NCBI GenBank assembly: GCA_023389535.1
Contig: JAEWEH010000039.1
Span: forward strand, 1-5,455
DNA: 5,455 nt
Source of the DNA: Pseudomonadota bacterium
GTDB taxonomy: Bacteria > Pseudomonadota > Gammaproteobacteria > Burkholderiales > Burkholderiaceae_B
Reading direction: 5' to 3'
Shown: one piece after another, positions 1 through 5,455 of the stretch
Numbering within the stretch: the first letter of the stretch is position 1
Layout: the number at the start of each line of letters is the position of its first letter
Made by a program: the position numbers and the translations under genes
The notes under the pieces: model-generated
The model's database searches: none
The model's input: only the letters and a program-made list of their open reading frames with translations
What the model was told of the DNA's origin: nothing

Positions 1-1264
1 GGCGATCAAGGGCGTGCCCTGGCTGGGTATGTCGATCGCAGAATTCGGCAAACTGGACCGCGTCCTGGTGGTCGGCTCCTTCCTGCGCAAGGACCATCCC
101 TTGCTGGCTCAGCGCTTGCGCCAGGCAGCCAAGCAGGGCGCGCAGATCTCGTTCATCGATGCGGCAGCCGACGACCCGCTGTTCCCGGTCGCTGCACGTA
201 TGGCCGTCGCGCCATCGGCCTTGCCCAATGCGCTGGCCGAAGTATTGGCCGCGGCAGGCAAGGAAAAGGGCGCGACCTTGCCGCAGGGCTGCGCCGGCGT
301 CGAGCCCGGCGATCTGGCCGGACAAATCGCTGCCAGCCTGATGTCGGGCGAACGTGTCGGCATTGTGCTGGGCAATACGGCGGTGTCCTCCGACCAGGCT
401 GGACTGATCGCGGCCAATGCCGCTGCGCTGGCACAGATGCTCGGCGCCAAGTTCGGCTTCCTGACCCCCGGCGCCAATACTGTCGGCGGTTATCTGGCGG
501 GTGCGATCCCTGGCCGCGGCGGGCTGACGGCCGAGCAAATGCTGCAGCAGCCGTTGAAGGCCTACCTGGTGCTGCACGCCGAGCCTTCCATGGATAGCGA
601 CAACGGTGCACAAGCACTGGAAACGCTGAAGGCCGCTGGCTTCGCCGTTGCGCTGACATCCTATCGTTCTGCGGCAGAGGATTGGGCAGACGTCATGCTG
701 CCGATAGCGCCCTTTACCGAAACCTCCGGCACCTTCGTCAATGCCGAGGGCCGGGTGCAAAGCTTCAAGGGCGTGGCAGCCCCCTGCGGTGACACCCGCC
801 CGGCCTGGAAGGTCTTGCGCGTCCTGGGCAATCTGTTCGAACTGGAAGGCTTCGATTACGAGACATCGGAATCGGTGCGCGACACCGTCATGGTGGGTGG
901 GCTGGATGGCCGCCTGTCCAACGATGTGTCGGCGCAGCCGGGGCTGGCCGCGCATCGCGATGGACTCCAGCGCGTGGCCGATGTGCCCATCTACCGTAGC
1001 GACGCGCTGGTGCGGCGCTCCGAACCCCTGCAGGCGACCACAGCATCACAGCCGCCCAAAGCCCGGATGTCGGCCGATACACTCGCCGGCCTGGGTGTGC
1101 AGAATGGGGATCCTCTGCATATCAGCAGCGCGCAGGGCCAGGTGTTGCTGATGGCGCAGGAAGACGACGCCGTCGCGCCGGGCTGTGTGCGCATCGCCGC
1201 GGCGTTTCCCGAAACGCTGGCCTTGGGCAGCGGCGTCGGCCAACTTACGGTGGAGCGAGCATAA
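1..1264 (+). CDS. nuoG: NADH-quinone oxidoreductase subunit G, C-terminal part (5' end outside window)
   Basis: This is the 3' part of the gene for NuoG, the large iron-sulfur subunit of the peripheral arm of complex I, which passes electrons from NADH towards quinone on the cytoplasmic side. The frame is open from base 2 (GCG ATC AAG GGC GTG ...) to the TAA at 1262-1264, giving 420 residues. The GTG at 14 is an internal codon, not the start. Visible landmarks, numbered from the first full codon, are VLVVGSFLRKDHP near 21-33, GANTVGGYLAG around 150-165, and DVMLPIAPFTETSGTFVNAE at about 230-249. The last is typical of the molybdopterin-oxidoreductase fold kept by NuoG. A domain resembling the molybdopterin-dinucleotide-binding barrel runs from about residue 354 to the end. 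The N-terminal [2Fe-2S]/[4Fe-4S] cysteine motifs lie upstream and cannot be checked. Betaproteobacterial NuoG is usually about 775 residues (from memory), so roughly half is present. The stop directly abuts the nuoH start. Confidence 0.95.
   Translation, partial: AIKGVPWLGMSIAEFGKLDRVLVVGSFLRKDHPLLAQRLRQAAKQGAQISFIDAAADDPLFPVAARMAVAPSALPNALAEVLAAAGKEKGATLPQGCAGVEPGDLAGQIAASLMSGERVGIVLGNTAVSSDQAGLIAANAAALAQMLGAKFGFLTPGANTVGGYLAGAIPGRGGLTAEQMLQQPLKAYLVLHAEPSMDSDNGAQALETLKAAGFAVALTSYRSAAEDWADVMLPIAPFTETSGTFVNAEGRVQSFKGVAAPCGDTRPAWKVLRVLGNLFELEGFDYETSESVRDTVMVGGLDGRLSNDVSAQPGLAAHRDGLQRVADVPIYRSDALVRRSEPLQATTASQPPKARMSADTLAGLGVQNGDPLHISSAQGQVLLMAQEDDAVAPGCVRIAAAFPETLALGSGVGQLTVERA
1252..1255 (+). 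promoter_or_regulatory. Ribosome binding site of nuoH
   Basis: GGAG lies inside the last codons of nuoG, nine bases before the nuoH ATG at 1265. It supports that start, which follows the nuoG TAA with no gap, so ribosomes ending nuoG are well placed to restart on nuoH. Confidence 0.6.
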
Positions 1265-2338
1265 ATGCAGTGGCTTACGGTTCTTGAAAATTACGGCACG
1301 GGCCTGATCGGGCCAACCGCCTGGATGGTGGTCTGGACGCTGATAAAAATTGTCGTCATCGCCGTACCCATCATCTTGTGTGTGGCATACCTGACCTACT
1401 GGGAACGCAAGATGATTGGCGCCATGCACGTGCGCCTGGGCCCCACCAAGGTGGGCTACCGCGGCCTGCTGCAGCCTTTTGCGGACGTGTTCAAATTGCT
1501 GACCAAGGAAGTCATTGTTCCTTCCAAGGCCAACAAGGTGTTGTATATCCTGGCCCCCGTGGTCACGCTCATGCCGGCTCTTGCCGCCTGGGCGGTGATT
1601 CCCTTCGGCCCGGAAATCGTGCTGTCCGACGTGAATGCGGGTCTGCTGTACGTCCTGGCCATTACATCCCTGGGTGTGTATGGCGTCATTGTCGCGGGCT
1701 GGGCTTCCAACTCCAAGTACGCGTTCCTGGGTGCATTGCGCGCCGCGGCGCAAATGGTTTCCTATGAGTTGGCCATCGGGTTCGTCCTGGTGACGGTGCT
1801 GCTGGTCTCGGGCACGTTGAACCTTAGCGGCATCGTGGTTGGGCAGACGCAGGGCTGGTTCGCCGACCGCGGGATCAACTTCATGTCCTGGAACTGGCTG
1901 CCGCTGTTGCCGTTGTTCGTCATCTACGTCGTGTCGGCAGTGGCCGAAACCAATCGTCACCCGTTCGACGTGGTGGAAGGCGAATCGGAAATCGTCGCGG
2001 GCCACATGGTCGAATATTCCGGCATGGGTTTTGCGCTCTTCTTCCTGGGCGAATACGCCAACATGATACTGTTGTCCGCCCTGGCCTCCATCATGTTCCT
2101 GGGCGGCTGGACGCCGCCGCTGGAAATCGCGCCGCTGACCTGGATACCGGGCTGGCTGTGGCTGGGGGTCAAGACGTTTGTTGTGGTTTCGATGTTTGTG
2201 TGGTTCCGTGCGACATTCCCGCGTTATCGCTACGACCAGATCATGCGCCTGGGCTGGAAGGTCTTCATTCCGCTCACCGGCATCTGGCTGCTGGTGGTGG
2301 CGATCTGGATGCAAACGCCCTGGAATATTTGGCAATAG
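1265..2338 (+). CDS. nuoH: NADH-quinone oxidoreductase subunit H (ND1 family)
   Basis: NuoH is the membrane subunit at the junction of the peripheral and membrane arms. It forms much of the quinone chamber and the first part of the proton pathway. The 357-residue product is slightly longer than the roughly 325-residue E. coli protein and is a multi-span membrane protein with hydrophobic segments beginning near residue 20. Family motifs are clear: [20 protein letters not shown] (45-64), [15 protein letters not shown] (68-82), [14 protein letters not shown] (159-172) and the acidic quinone-side loop [16 protein letters not shown] (231-246), followed by [18 protein letters not shown] (250-267). 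The charged residues D235, E238, E240, E242 and E250 match the acidic set of E. coli NuoH (D213, E216, E218, E220, E228), and E168 matches E157 (alignment by eye). No key residue is missing. The ATG start follows the nuoG stop directly and has a GGAG site. The TAG stop is 17 bases before nuoI. Confidence 0.98.
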   Translation: MQWLTVLENYGTGLIGPTAWMVVWTLIKIVVIAVPIILCVAYLTYWERKMIGAMHVRLGPTKVGYRGLLQPFADVFKLLTKEVIVPSKANKVLYILAPVVTLMPALAAWAVIPFGPEIVLSDVNAGLLYVLAITSLGVYGVIVAGWASNSKYAFLGALRAAAQMVSYELAIGFVLVTVLLVSGTLNLSGIVVGQTQGWFADRGINFMSWNWLPLLPLFVIYVVSAVAETNRHPFDVVEGESEIVAGHMVEYSGMGFALFFLGEYANMILLSALASIMFLGGWTPPLEIAPLTWIPGWLWLGVKTFVVVSMFVWFRATFPRYRYDQIMRLGWKVFIPLTGIWLLVVAIWMQTPWNIWQ

Positions 2339-2343
2339 GACAC

Positions 2344-2348
2344 AGGGG
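2344..2348 (+). promoter_or_regulatory. Ribosome binding site of nuoI
   Basis: AGGGG sits in the 17-base nuoH-nuoI gap, seven bases before the ATG at 2356. It is one of the clearest Shine-Dalgarno sites in the window and fixes the nuoI start. Confidence 0.65.
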
Positions 2349-2355
2349 CTAGATT

Positions 2356-2844
2356 ATGGAAGCTATCAAAGATTTCTTCGGCAGTTTGATGCTGTCCGAA
2401 ATGCTGAAAGGCATGCGCCTGACCGGCAAATATTTCTTCAAGCGCAAGGTCACTTTGCGCTATCCGCAGGAAAAGACCCCGGCTTCGCCGCGGTTCCGTG
2501 GCCTGCATGCGCTGCGCCGCTACCCCAACGGGGAAGAACGCTGCATCGCCTGCAAGCTGTGCGAGGCCGTCTGTCCCGCGCTGGCCATTTCCATCGAGTC
2601 CGAAGAGCGCGACGACGGCACCCGCCGCACGACGCGCTACGACATCGACCTGGCCAAATGCATATTCTGCGGGTTCTGTGAAGAAAGCTGCCCCGTGGAC
2701 TCCATTGTGGAGACCCACATCTCCGAATACCACGGCGAGAAGCGCGGCGATCTTTACTACACGAAGGACATGCTGCTGGCCATCGGCGATCGCTACGAGC
2801 CAGAGATCGCGCGTCGTCGTGCCGAAGACGCCCCTTACCGTTGA
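2356..2844 (+). CDS. nuoI: NADH-quinone oxidoreductase subunit I (two [4Fe-4S] clusters, TYKY family)
   Basis: NuoI is the 8Fe ferredoxin-like subunit of the peripheral arm. Its two [4Fe-4S] clusters (N6a and N6b) carry electrons from NuoG to cluster N2 in NuoB and so to quinone. The product has 162 residues, the usual size for proteobacteria. An amphipathic N-terminal region (about 1-35), expected to rest on the membrane, is followed by two Cx2Cx2Cx3CP motifs: [12 protein letters not shown] with C63, C66, C69 and C73, and [12 protein letters not shown] with C102, C105, C108 and C112. All eight ligands are present. As is usual for 2[4Fe-4S] ferredoxin folds, the fourth cysteine of each motif probably binds the other motif's cluster. 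The [11 protein letters not shown] segment (131-141) is also typical. The start has a good AGGGG site. The stop TGA shares its A with a candidate nuoJ ATG (TGATG at 2842-2846), suggesting coupled translation. Confidence 0.98.
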   Translation: MEAIKDFFGSLMLSEMLKGMRLTGKYFFKRKVTLRYPQEKTPASPRFRGLHALRRYPNGEERCIACKLCEAVCPALAISIESEERDDGTRRTTRYDIDLAKCIFCGFCEESCPVDSIVETHISEYHGEKRGDLYYTKDMLLAIGDRYEPEIARRRAEDAPYR

Positions 2845-2861
2845 TGCCGGACCAGACAATC

Positions 2862-3494
2862 ATGATTTTTTCTACAGTCCTGTTTTACCTGTTGGCATTG
2901 GTGCTGGTCGTGGCGGCTCTGCGTGTCATCACCGCCACCAGCCCCGTCACCGGCGTGCTGCACCTGATATTGGTGTTTTTCAACGCCTCCATGATCTGGA
3001 TGCTGCAAGGCGCGGAATTCCTGGCCTTGCTGCTGGTGGTGGTCTATGTGGGCGCCGTGATGGTGCTGTTCCTTTTCGTCGTCATGATGCTGGACGTGCG
3101 CATGGAAGCCTTGCGTGCGGGCCTGAAGGCCTATCTGCCGCTGGGCCTGGTCATCGGCCTGGTCATGGTGTTCGAAATGGCGTTCGTACTGGCCAAGACC
3201 TGGATGGATGCCGGGCCCGCCGCGCAAGTCGCCGATGACTACGACAACACCCTGGCATTGGGCACGGCCATGTATACGGATTACGTATTCGCCATACAGG
3301 TCGGCGGTGTGATCCTGCTCGTCGGCATGATCGCCGCGATTGCACTGACCCTGCGCCGCCGCAGCGACGTGAAGCGCACGCGTCCGTCCGATCAAGTCAA
3401 GGTGCGCGCGCAAGATCGCCTGCGCCTGGTCAGCATTCCGTCTCAAACCGAAGCGTCCGTTACCGCAGACACGGCCCGCGGGGAAAACAAATGA
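2862..3494 (+). CDS. nuoJ: NADH-quinone oxidoreductase subunit J (ND6 family)
   Basis: NuoJ is a small subunit of the membrane arm, between NuoH and NuoK, that takes part in coupling quinone reduction to proton transfer. From the ATG at 2862 it has 210 residues. The N-terminus MIFSTVLFY fits the MTFTTVLFY-like beginning of related proteins, which is why I prefer this start. An in-frame ATG at 2844, overlapping the nuoI stop (TGATG), would add MPDQTI. Neither has a strong Shine-Dalgarno sequence; GGA at 2849-2851 is the best for 2862. About five hydrophobic segments are visible. The hallmark of TM3, [17 protein letters not shown] (62-78), holds Y62, equivalent to E. coli Y59 at the pi-bulge implicated in gating. 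E52 lies earlier in this helix. After the last membrane segment (about 144-164) comes a hydrophilic, basic tail of about 45 residues, probably cytoplasmic. The stop TGA overlaps the nuoK ATG by four bases. Confidence 0.95.
   Translation: MIFSTVLFYLLALVLVVAALRVITATSPVTGVLHLILVFFNASMIWMLQGAEFLALLLVVVYVGAVMVLFLFVVMMLDVRMEALRAGLKAYLPLGLVIGLVMVFEMAFVLAKTWMDAGPAAQVADDYDNTLALGTAMYTDYVFAIQVGGVILLVGMIAAIALTLRRRSDVKRTRPSDQVKVRAQDRLRLVSIPSQTEASVTADTARGENK
3480..3484 (+). promoter_or_regulatory. Ribosome binding site of nuoK
   Basis: GGGGA lies within the last codons of nuoJ, six bases before the nuoK ATG at 3491. With the ATGA overlap it fixes the nuoK start. Confidence 0.55.
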
Positions 3495-3799
3495 CACTCA
3501 CGCTCGCTCATTACCTGATACTTGGCGCGATACTTTTCGCCGTCGGCATCTTTGGCTTTTTCCTGAATCGCCGCAATCTCATCATCTTGCTGATGTCCAT
3601 CGAGTTGATGCTATTGGCCGCCAACATGAATTTCGTGGCGTTTTCCACTTGGTTCGGCGACACCGCGGGACAAGTCTTTGTTTTCTTCATTCTGACCGTA
3701 GCGGCTGCGGAAGCGGCGATCGGCCTGGCGATCTTGGTGTTGCTGTTCCGCAACCTGAACACGATCAACGTTGAAGAACTTGACCAGCTCAAGGGTTGA
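3491..3799 (+). CDS. nuoK: NADH-quinone oxidoreductase subunit K (ND4L family)
   Basis: NuoK is a small membrane-arm subunit, related to MrpC of Mrp antiporters, that provides buried glutamates for the central proton channel. The product has 102 residues, close to the roughly 100 of E. coli, with three hydrophobic helices at about 5-25, 29-50 and 61-86. The conserved glutamates are present: E38 in [14 protein letters not shown] (helix 2) and E74 in [13 protein letters not shown] (helix 3), matching E36 and E72 of E. coli. The arginine pair R27/R28 in NRRNLI, on the cytoplasmic loop, matches R25/R26. The start overlaps the nuoJ stop by four bases (ATGA, 3491-3494), a classic arrangement for translational coupling that helps keep subunit amounts equal. 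The TGA stop at 3797-3799 is 16 bases before nuoL. No anomalies seen. Confidence 0.98.
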   Translation: MTLTLAHYLILGAILFAVGIFGFFLNRRNLIILLMSIELMLLAANMNFVAFSTWFGDTAGQVFVFFILTVAAAEAAIGLAILVLLFRNLNTINVEELDQLKG

Positions 3800-3815
3800 T
3801 GGGACTGCACATACT

Positions 3816-5455
3816 ATGAATTCACCAAGTCTTTATCTGTTGATTGCTTTGGCGCCGCTGGCAGGCGCCATATTGGCGGGCTTGTTCGGCACTGGTTTTC
3901 TGGGCCGCATGGTAAGCCGGCGCGGTTCTCATCTGATCACCATCGCCTGCGTACTGGTTTCGTTCCTCGCGTCGGTGCTGGTGCTCTTCCAGGTGCTGGA
4001 TGGCCATACTTATGATGGCGTCTGGTACACCTGGAGCATCATCGGCCAGACCAAACTGGAACTGGGTTTCCTGATCGACCCGCTTTCCGCACTGATGATG
4101 GTCGTGGTCACCTCGGTGTCATTGATGGTGCATATCTACACCATAGGCTACATGGCCGACGACCCCGGCTACCAGCGCTTCTTCGCGTACATTTCGCTTT
4201 TCACCTTTTCCATGTTGATGCTGGTCATGTCCAACAACATGGTGCAGCTGTTCTTCGGCTGGGAAGCGGTGGGCCTGGTTTCCTACCTGCTGATCGGTTT
4301 CTGGTACACCAAACCTACGGCAATCTTCGCCAATTTGAAAGCTTTCCTGGTCAACCGCATCGGCGACTTCGGCTTTATCCTCGGCATAGGCTTGTTGTTC
4401 GCCTATACCGGCAGCATGCACTATGGCGATATCTTCGCCAAGGCGGACGAGCTGTCCACCGTGGGTTTCCCTGGTACTGACTGGCAGTTGCTGACGGTCG
4501 CCTGCATTGCGCTGTTCGTGGGCGCCATGGGCAAATCGGCGCAGGTGCCATTGCACACATGGCTGCCCGATTCGATGGAAGGCCCCACACCGATTTCCGC
4601 CCTGATACACGCGGCCACCATGGTGACGGCGGGGATCTTCATGGTCGCGCGCTTCTCGCCTGTATTCGAACACTCGGATACGGCGCTGTCGCTGATGATC
4701 GTCATTGGCGCCATCGGTGCGCTGTTCCTGGGCATACTGGGCATCGTCCAGAACGACATCAAGCGCGTGATCGCGTATTCCACGCTGTCCCAATTGGGCT
4801 ACATGACGGTCGCGCTCGGCGCCTCGGCGTATTCGGCGGCGATCTTCCATCTGATGACCCATGCTTTCTTCAAGGCGCTGCTGTTCCTGGGCGCTGGTTC
4901 GGTGATCATCGGCATGCACCATGACCAGGACATCCGCAATATGGGTGGCCTGCGCAAATATATGCCCATTACGTGGATCACTTTCCTGCTGGGCACCCTG
5001 GCGCTGGTGGGCACGCCGTTCTTCGCGGGCTTCTATTCCAAGGAGCACATCATCGAGGCGGCCGGCGCCGCTGATGTATGGGGTGCGAACTTCGCCTACT
5101 ACGCCACGCTGATCGGTGTGTTCGTGACATCGCTGTATTCCTTCCGCGTGTACTTCCTGGTCTTTCACGGCAAAGAAAATTTCGATGCGCAAGGCCATGC
5201 TGCCCACAGCCACAGCCAGGAGGGCGATCATGGGCATCACGGCGGCTTGCCGAAGGAATCCCCATGGGTGGTCACGGTACCGCTGGTGCTGCTGGCCATC
5301 CCTTCGGTCATTGCCGGCGCATGGTTCATCGACCCCTTGCTGTTCGACGGCTTCTTCGATGGCGTGATCGCGGTGTTGCCGCAGCACCCTGCCATGCAGG
5401 AATTGGCTTCGCACTGGCATGGCTGGACTGCCTACGCCCTGCACGGCTTTGTCAC
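3816..5455 (+). CDS. nuoL: NADH-quinone oxidoreductase subunit L, N-terminal part (3' end outside window)
   Basis: NuoL is the most distal of the antiporter-like proton-pumping subunits (ND5/MrpA family). The frame is open from ATG 3816 to the window edge without a stop, giving 546 residues plus two bases. Related proteins are about 610-690 residues, so the part carrying the long lateral helix and final anchor is missing. Functional residues are all visible: E150 in FFGWEAVGLVSYLLIGF (E. coli E144), K240 in GAMGKSAQVPLHTWLPDS (K229), H265 in SALIHAATMV (H254), H349 and K353 in HAFFKALLFL, and K409 in PFFAGFYSKE (K399). Equivalences are aligned by eye. A hydrophilic loop at about 453-482 is rich in histidine (H461, H464, H466, H472, H474, H475). 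The start is set by the MNSPSLYLLIALAPLAGAI N-terminus and a weak GGGA at 3801-3804. An out-of-frame ATG at 3799 opens a six-codon frame ending on the nuoL start. nuoM and nuoN would be expected next. Confidence 0.97.
   Translation, partial: MNSPSLYLLIALAPLAGAILAGLFGTGFLGRMVSRRGSHLITIACVLVSFLASVLVLFQVLDGHTYDGVWYTWSIIGQTKLELGFLIDPLSALMMVVVTSVSLMVHIYTIGYMADDPGYQRFFAYISLFTFSMLMLVMSNNMVQLFFGWEAVGLVSYLLIGFWYTKPTAIFANLKAFLVNRIGDFGFILGIGLLFAYTGSMHYGDIFAKADELSTVGFPGTDWQLLTVACIALFVGAMGKSAQVPLHTWLPDSMEGPTPISALIHAATMVTAGIFMVARFSPVFEHSDTALSLMIVIGAIGALFLGILGIVQNDIKRVIAYSTLSQLGYMTVALGASAYSAAIFHLMTHAFFKALLFLGAGSVIIGMHHDQDIRNMGGLRKYMPITWITFLLGTLALVGTPFFAGFYSKEHIIEAAGAADVWGANFAYYATLIGVFVTSLYSFRVYFLVFHGKENFDAQGHAAHSHSQEGDHGHHGGLPKESPWVVTVPLVLLAIPSVIAGAWFIDPLLFDGFFDGVIAVLPQHPAMQELASHWHGWTAYALHGFV

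Noticed and set aside
14..16. GTG at 14 as the start of a separate gene
   Set aside because: The frame is open upstream to the window edge, and the residues before it continue the NuoG sequence; it is an internal valine codon.
1046..2335. 429-codon reverse-strand frame as a possible protein gene opposite nuoH
   Set aside because: It is in exact codon register with nuoG/nuoH, and its product is rich in His, Gln, Arg and Asp, which is just what reverse complements of GTG, CTG, GCG and GTC codons give. nuoH itself is fully convincing, and there is no recognisable domain or ribosome site on the reverse strand.
2339..2355. Possible terminator or internal promoter in the nuoH-nuoI gap
   Set aside because: The 17-base gap holds only the nuoI ribosome site; there is no inverted repeat with a T-run and no convincing -35/-10 pair. 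The same holds for the 16-base nuoK-nuoL gap.
2498..3238. 246-codon + strand frame overlapping nuoI and nuoJ in another phase
   Set aside because: The product is rich in Arg, Ala, Pro, Ser and Thr with no domain. nuoI with its eight cysteine ligands and nuoJ with its TM3 motif fully account for the region.
2835..3497. 220-codon reverse-strand frame opposite nuoJ
   Set aside because: It is also in register with nuoJ, and its His/Gln/Asp-rich product mirrors Val/Leu/Met codons of a membrane protein.
4119..5444. 441-codon reverse-strand frame as a possible protein gene opposite nuoL
   Set aside because: It has the same in-register codon-bias origin. The composition is low-complexity (His, Gln, Arg, Asp, Glu) with no known motif, while the sense strand encodes a canonical NuoL.

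Overview
The window is an ordinary, intact stretch of a bacterial nuo operon, which encodes the proton-pumping NADH:quinone oxidoreductase (respiratory complex I, NDH-1). All genes are on the + strand, in the usual order nuoG (3' part) - nuoH - nuoI - nuoJ - nuoK - nuoL (5' part). By eye the sequence is about 60 % GC, with strong G/C preference at third codon positions. The protein sequences (NuoG with VGSFLRKDHP, a separate NuoI ferredoxin subunit, NuoJ starting MIFSTVLFY, and NuoL with a His-rich loop) look most like Betaproteobacteria, probably Burkholderiales and perhaps an Alcaligenaceae/Bordetella-Achromobacter relative. That placement is recognition from memory, not a database result.

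Layout. Bases 1-1264 hold the C-terminal 420 residues of NuoG, a peripheral-arm subunit with a molybdopterin-oxidoreductase fold. nuoH (1265-2338) starts on the base after the nuoG stop and encodes the membrane subunit that helps form the quinone site. After a 17-base gap, nuoI (2356-2844) encodes the protein carrying the two [4Fe-4S] clusters that pass electrons towards quinone. nuoJ (about 2862-3494, with an alternative start at 2844) and nuoK (3491-3799) overlap by four bases (ATGA) and encode small membrane subunits of the proton pathway. nuoL (3816 to the window edge) encodes the distal Mrp-type antiporter-like subunit. It is cut by the window after 546 residues.

How they work together. 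Electrons from NADH enter through NuoEF/NuoG (upstream, mostly outside the window), reach quinone through NuoB/NuoI at the NuoH interface, and the redox energy drives proton movement through the chain of buried charged residues in NuoH, NuoJ, NuoK and NuoL/M/N. Tight spacing and overlapping stops and starts indicate one polycistronic message with translational coupling. I see no internal promoter, terminator, mobile element, tRNA or repeat array, and no gap longer than 17 bases between genes.

I found no evidence of a novel system. The long reverse-strand reading frames (up to about 440 codons) lie exactly in register with nuoH, nuoJ and nuoL and are explained by codon bias. The few points worth a second look are small: a six-codon reading frame bridging nuoK and nuoL, the nuoJ start choice, a histidine-rich loop in NuoL, and the position of the acidic residue in TM3 of NuoJ.
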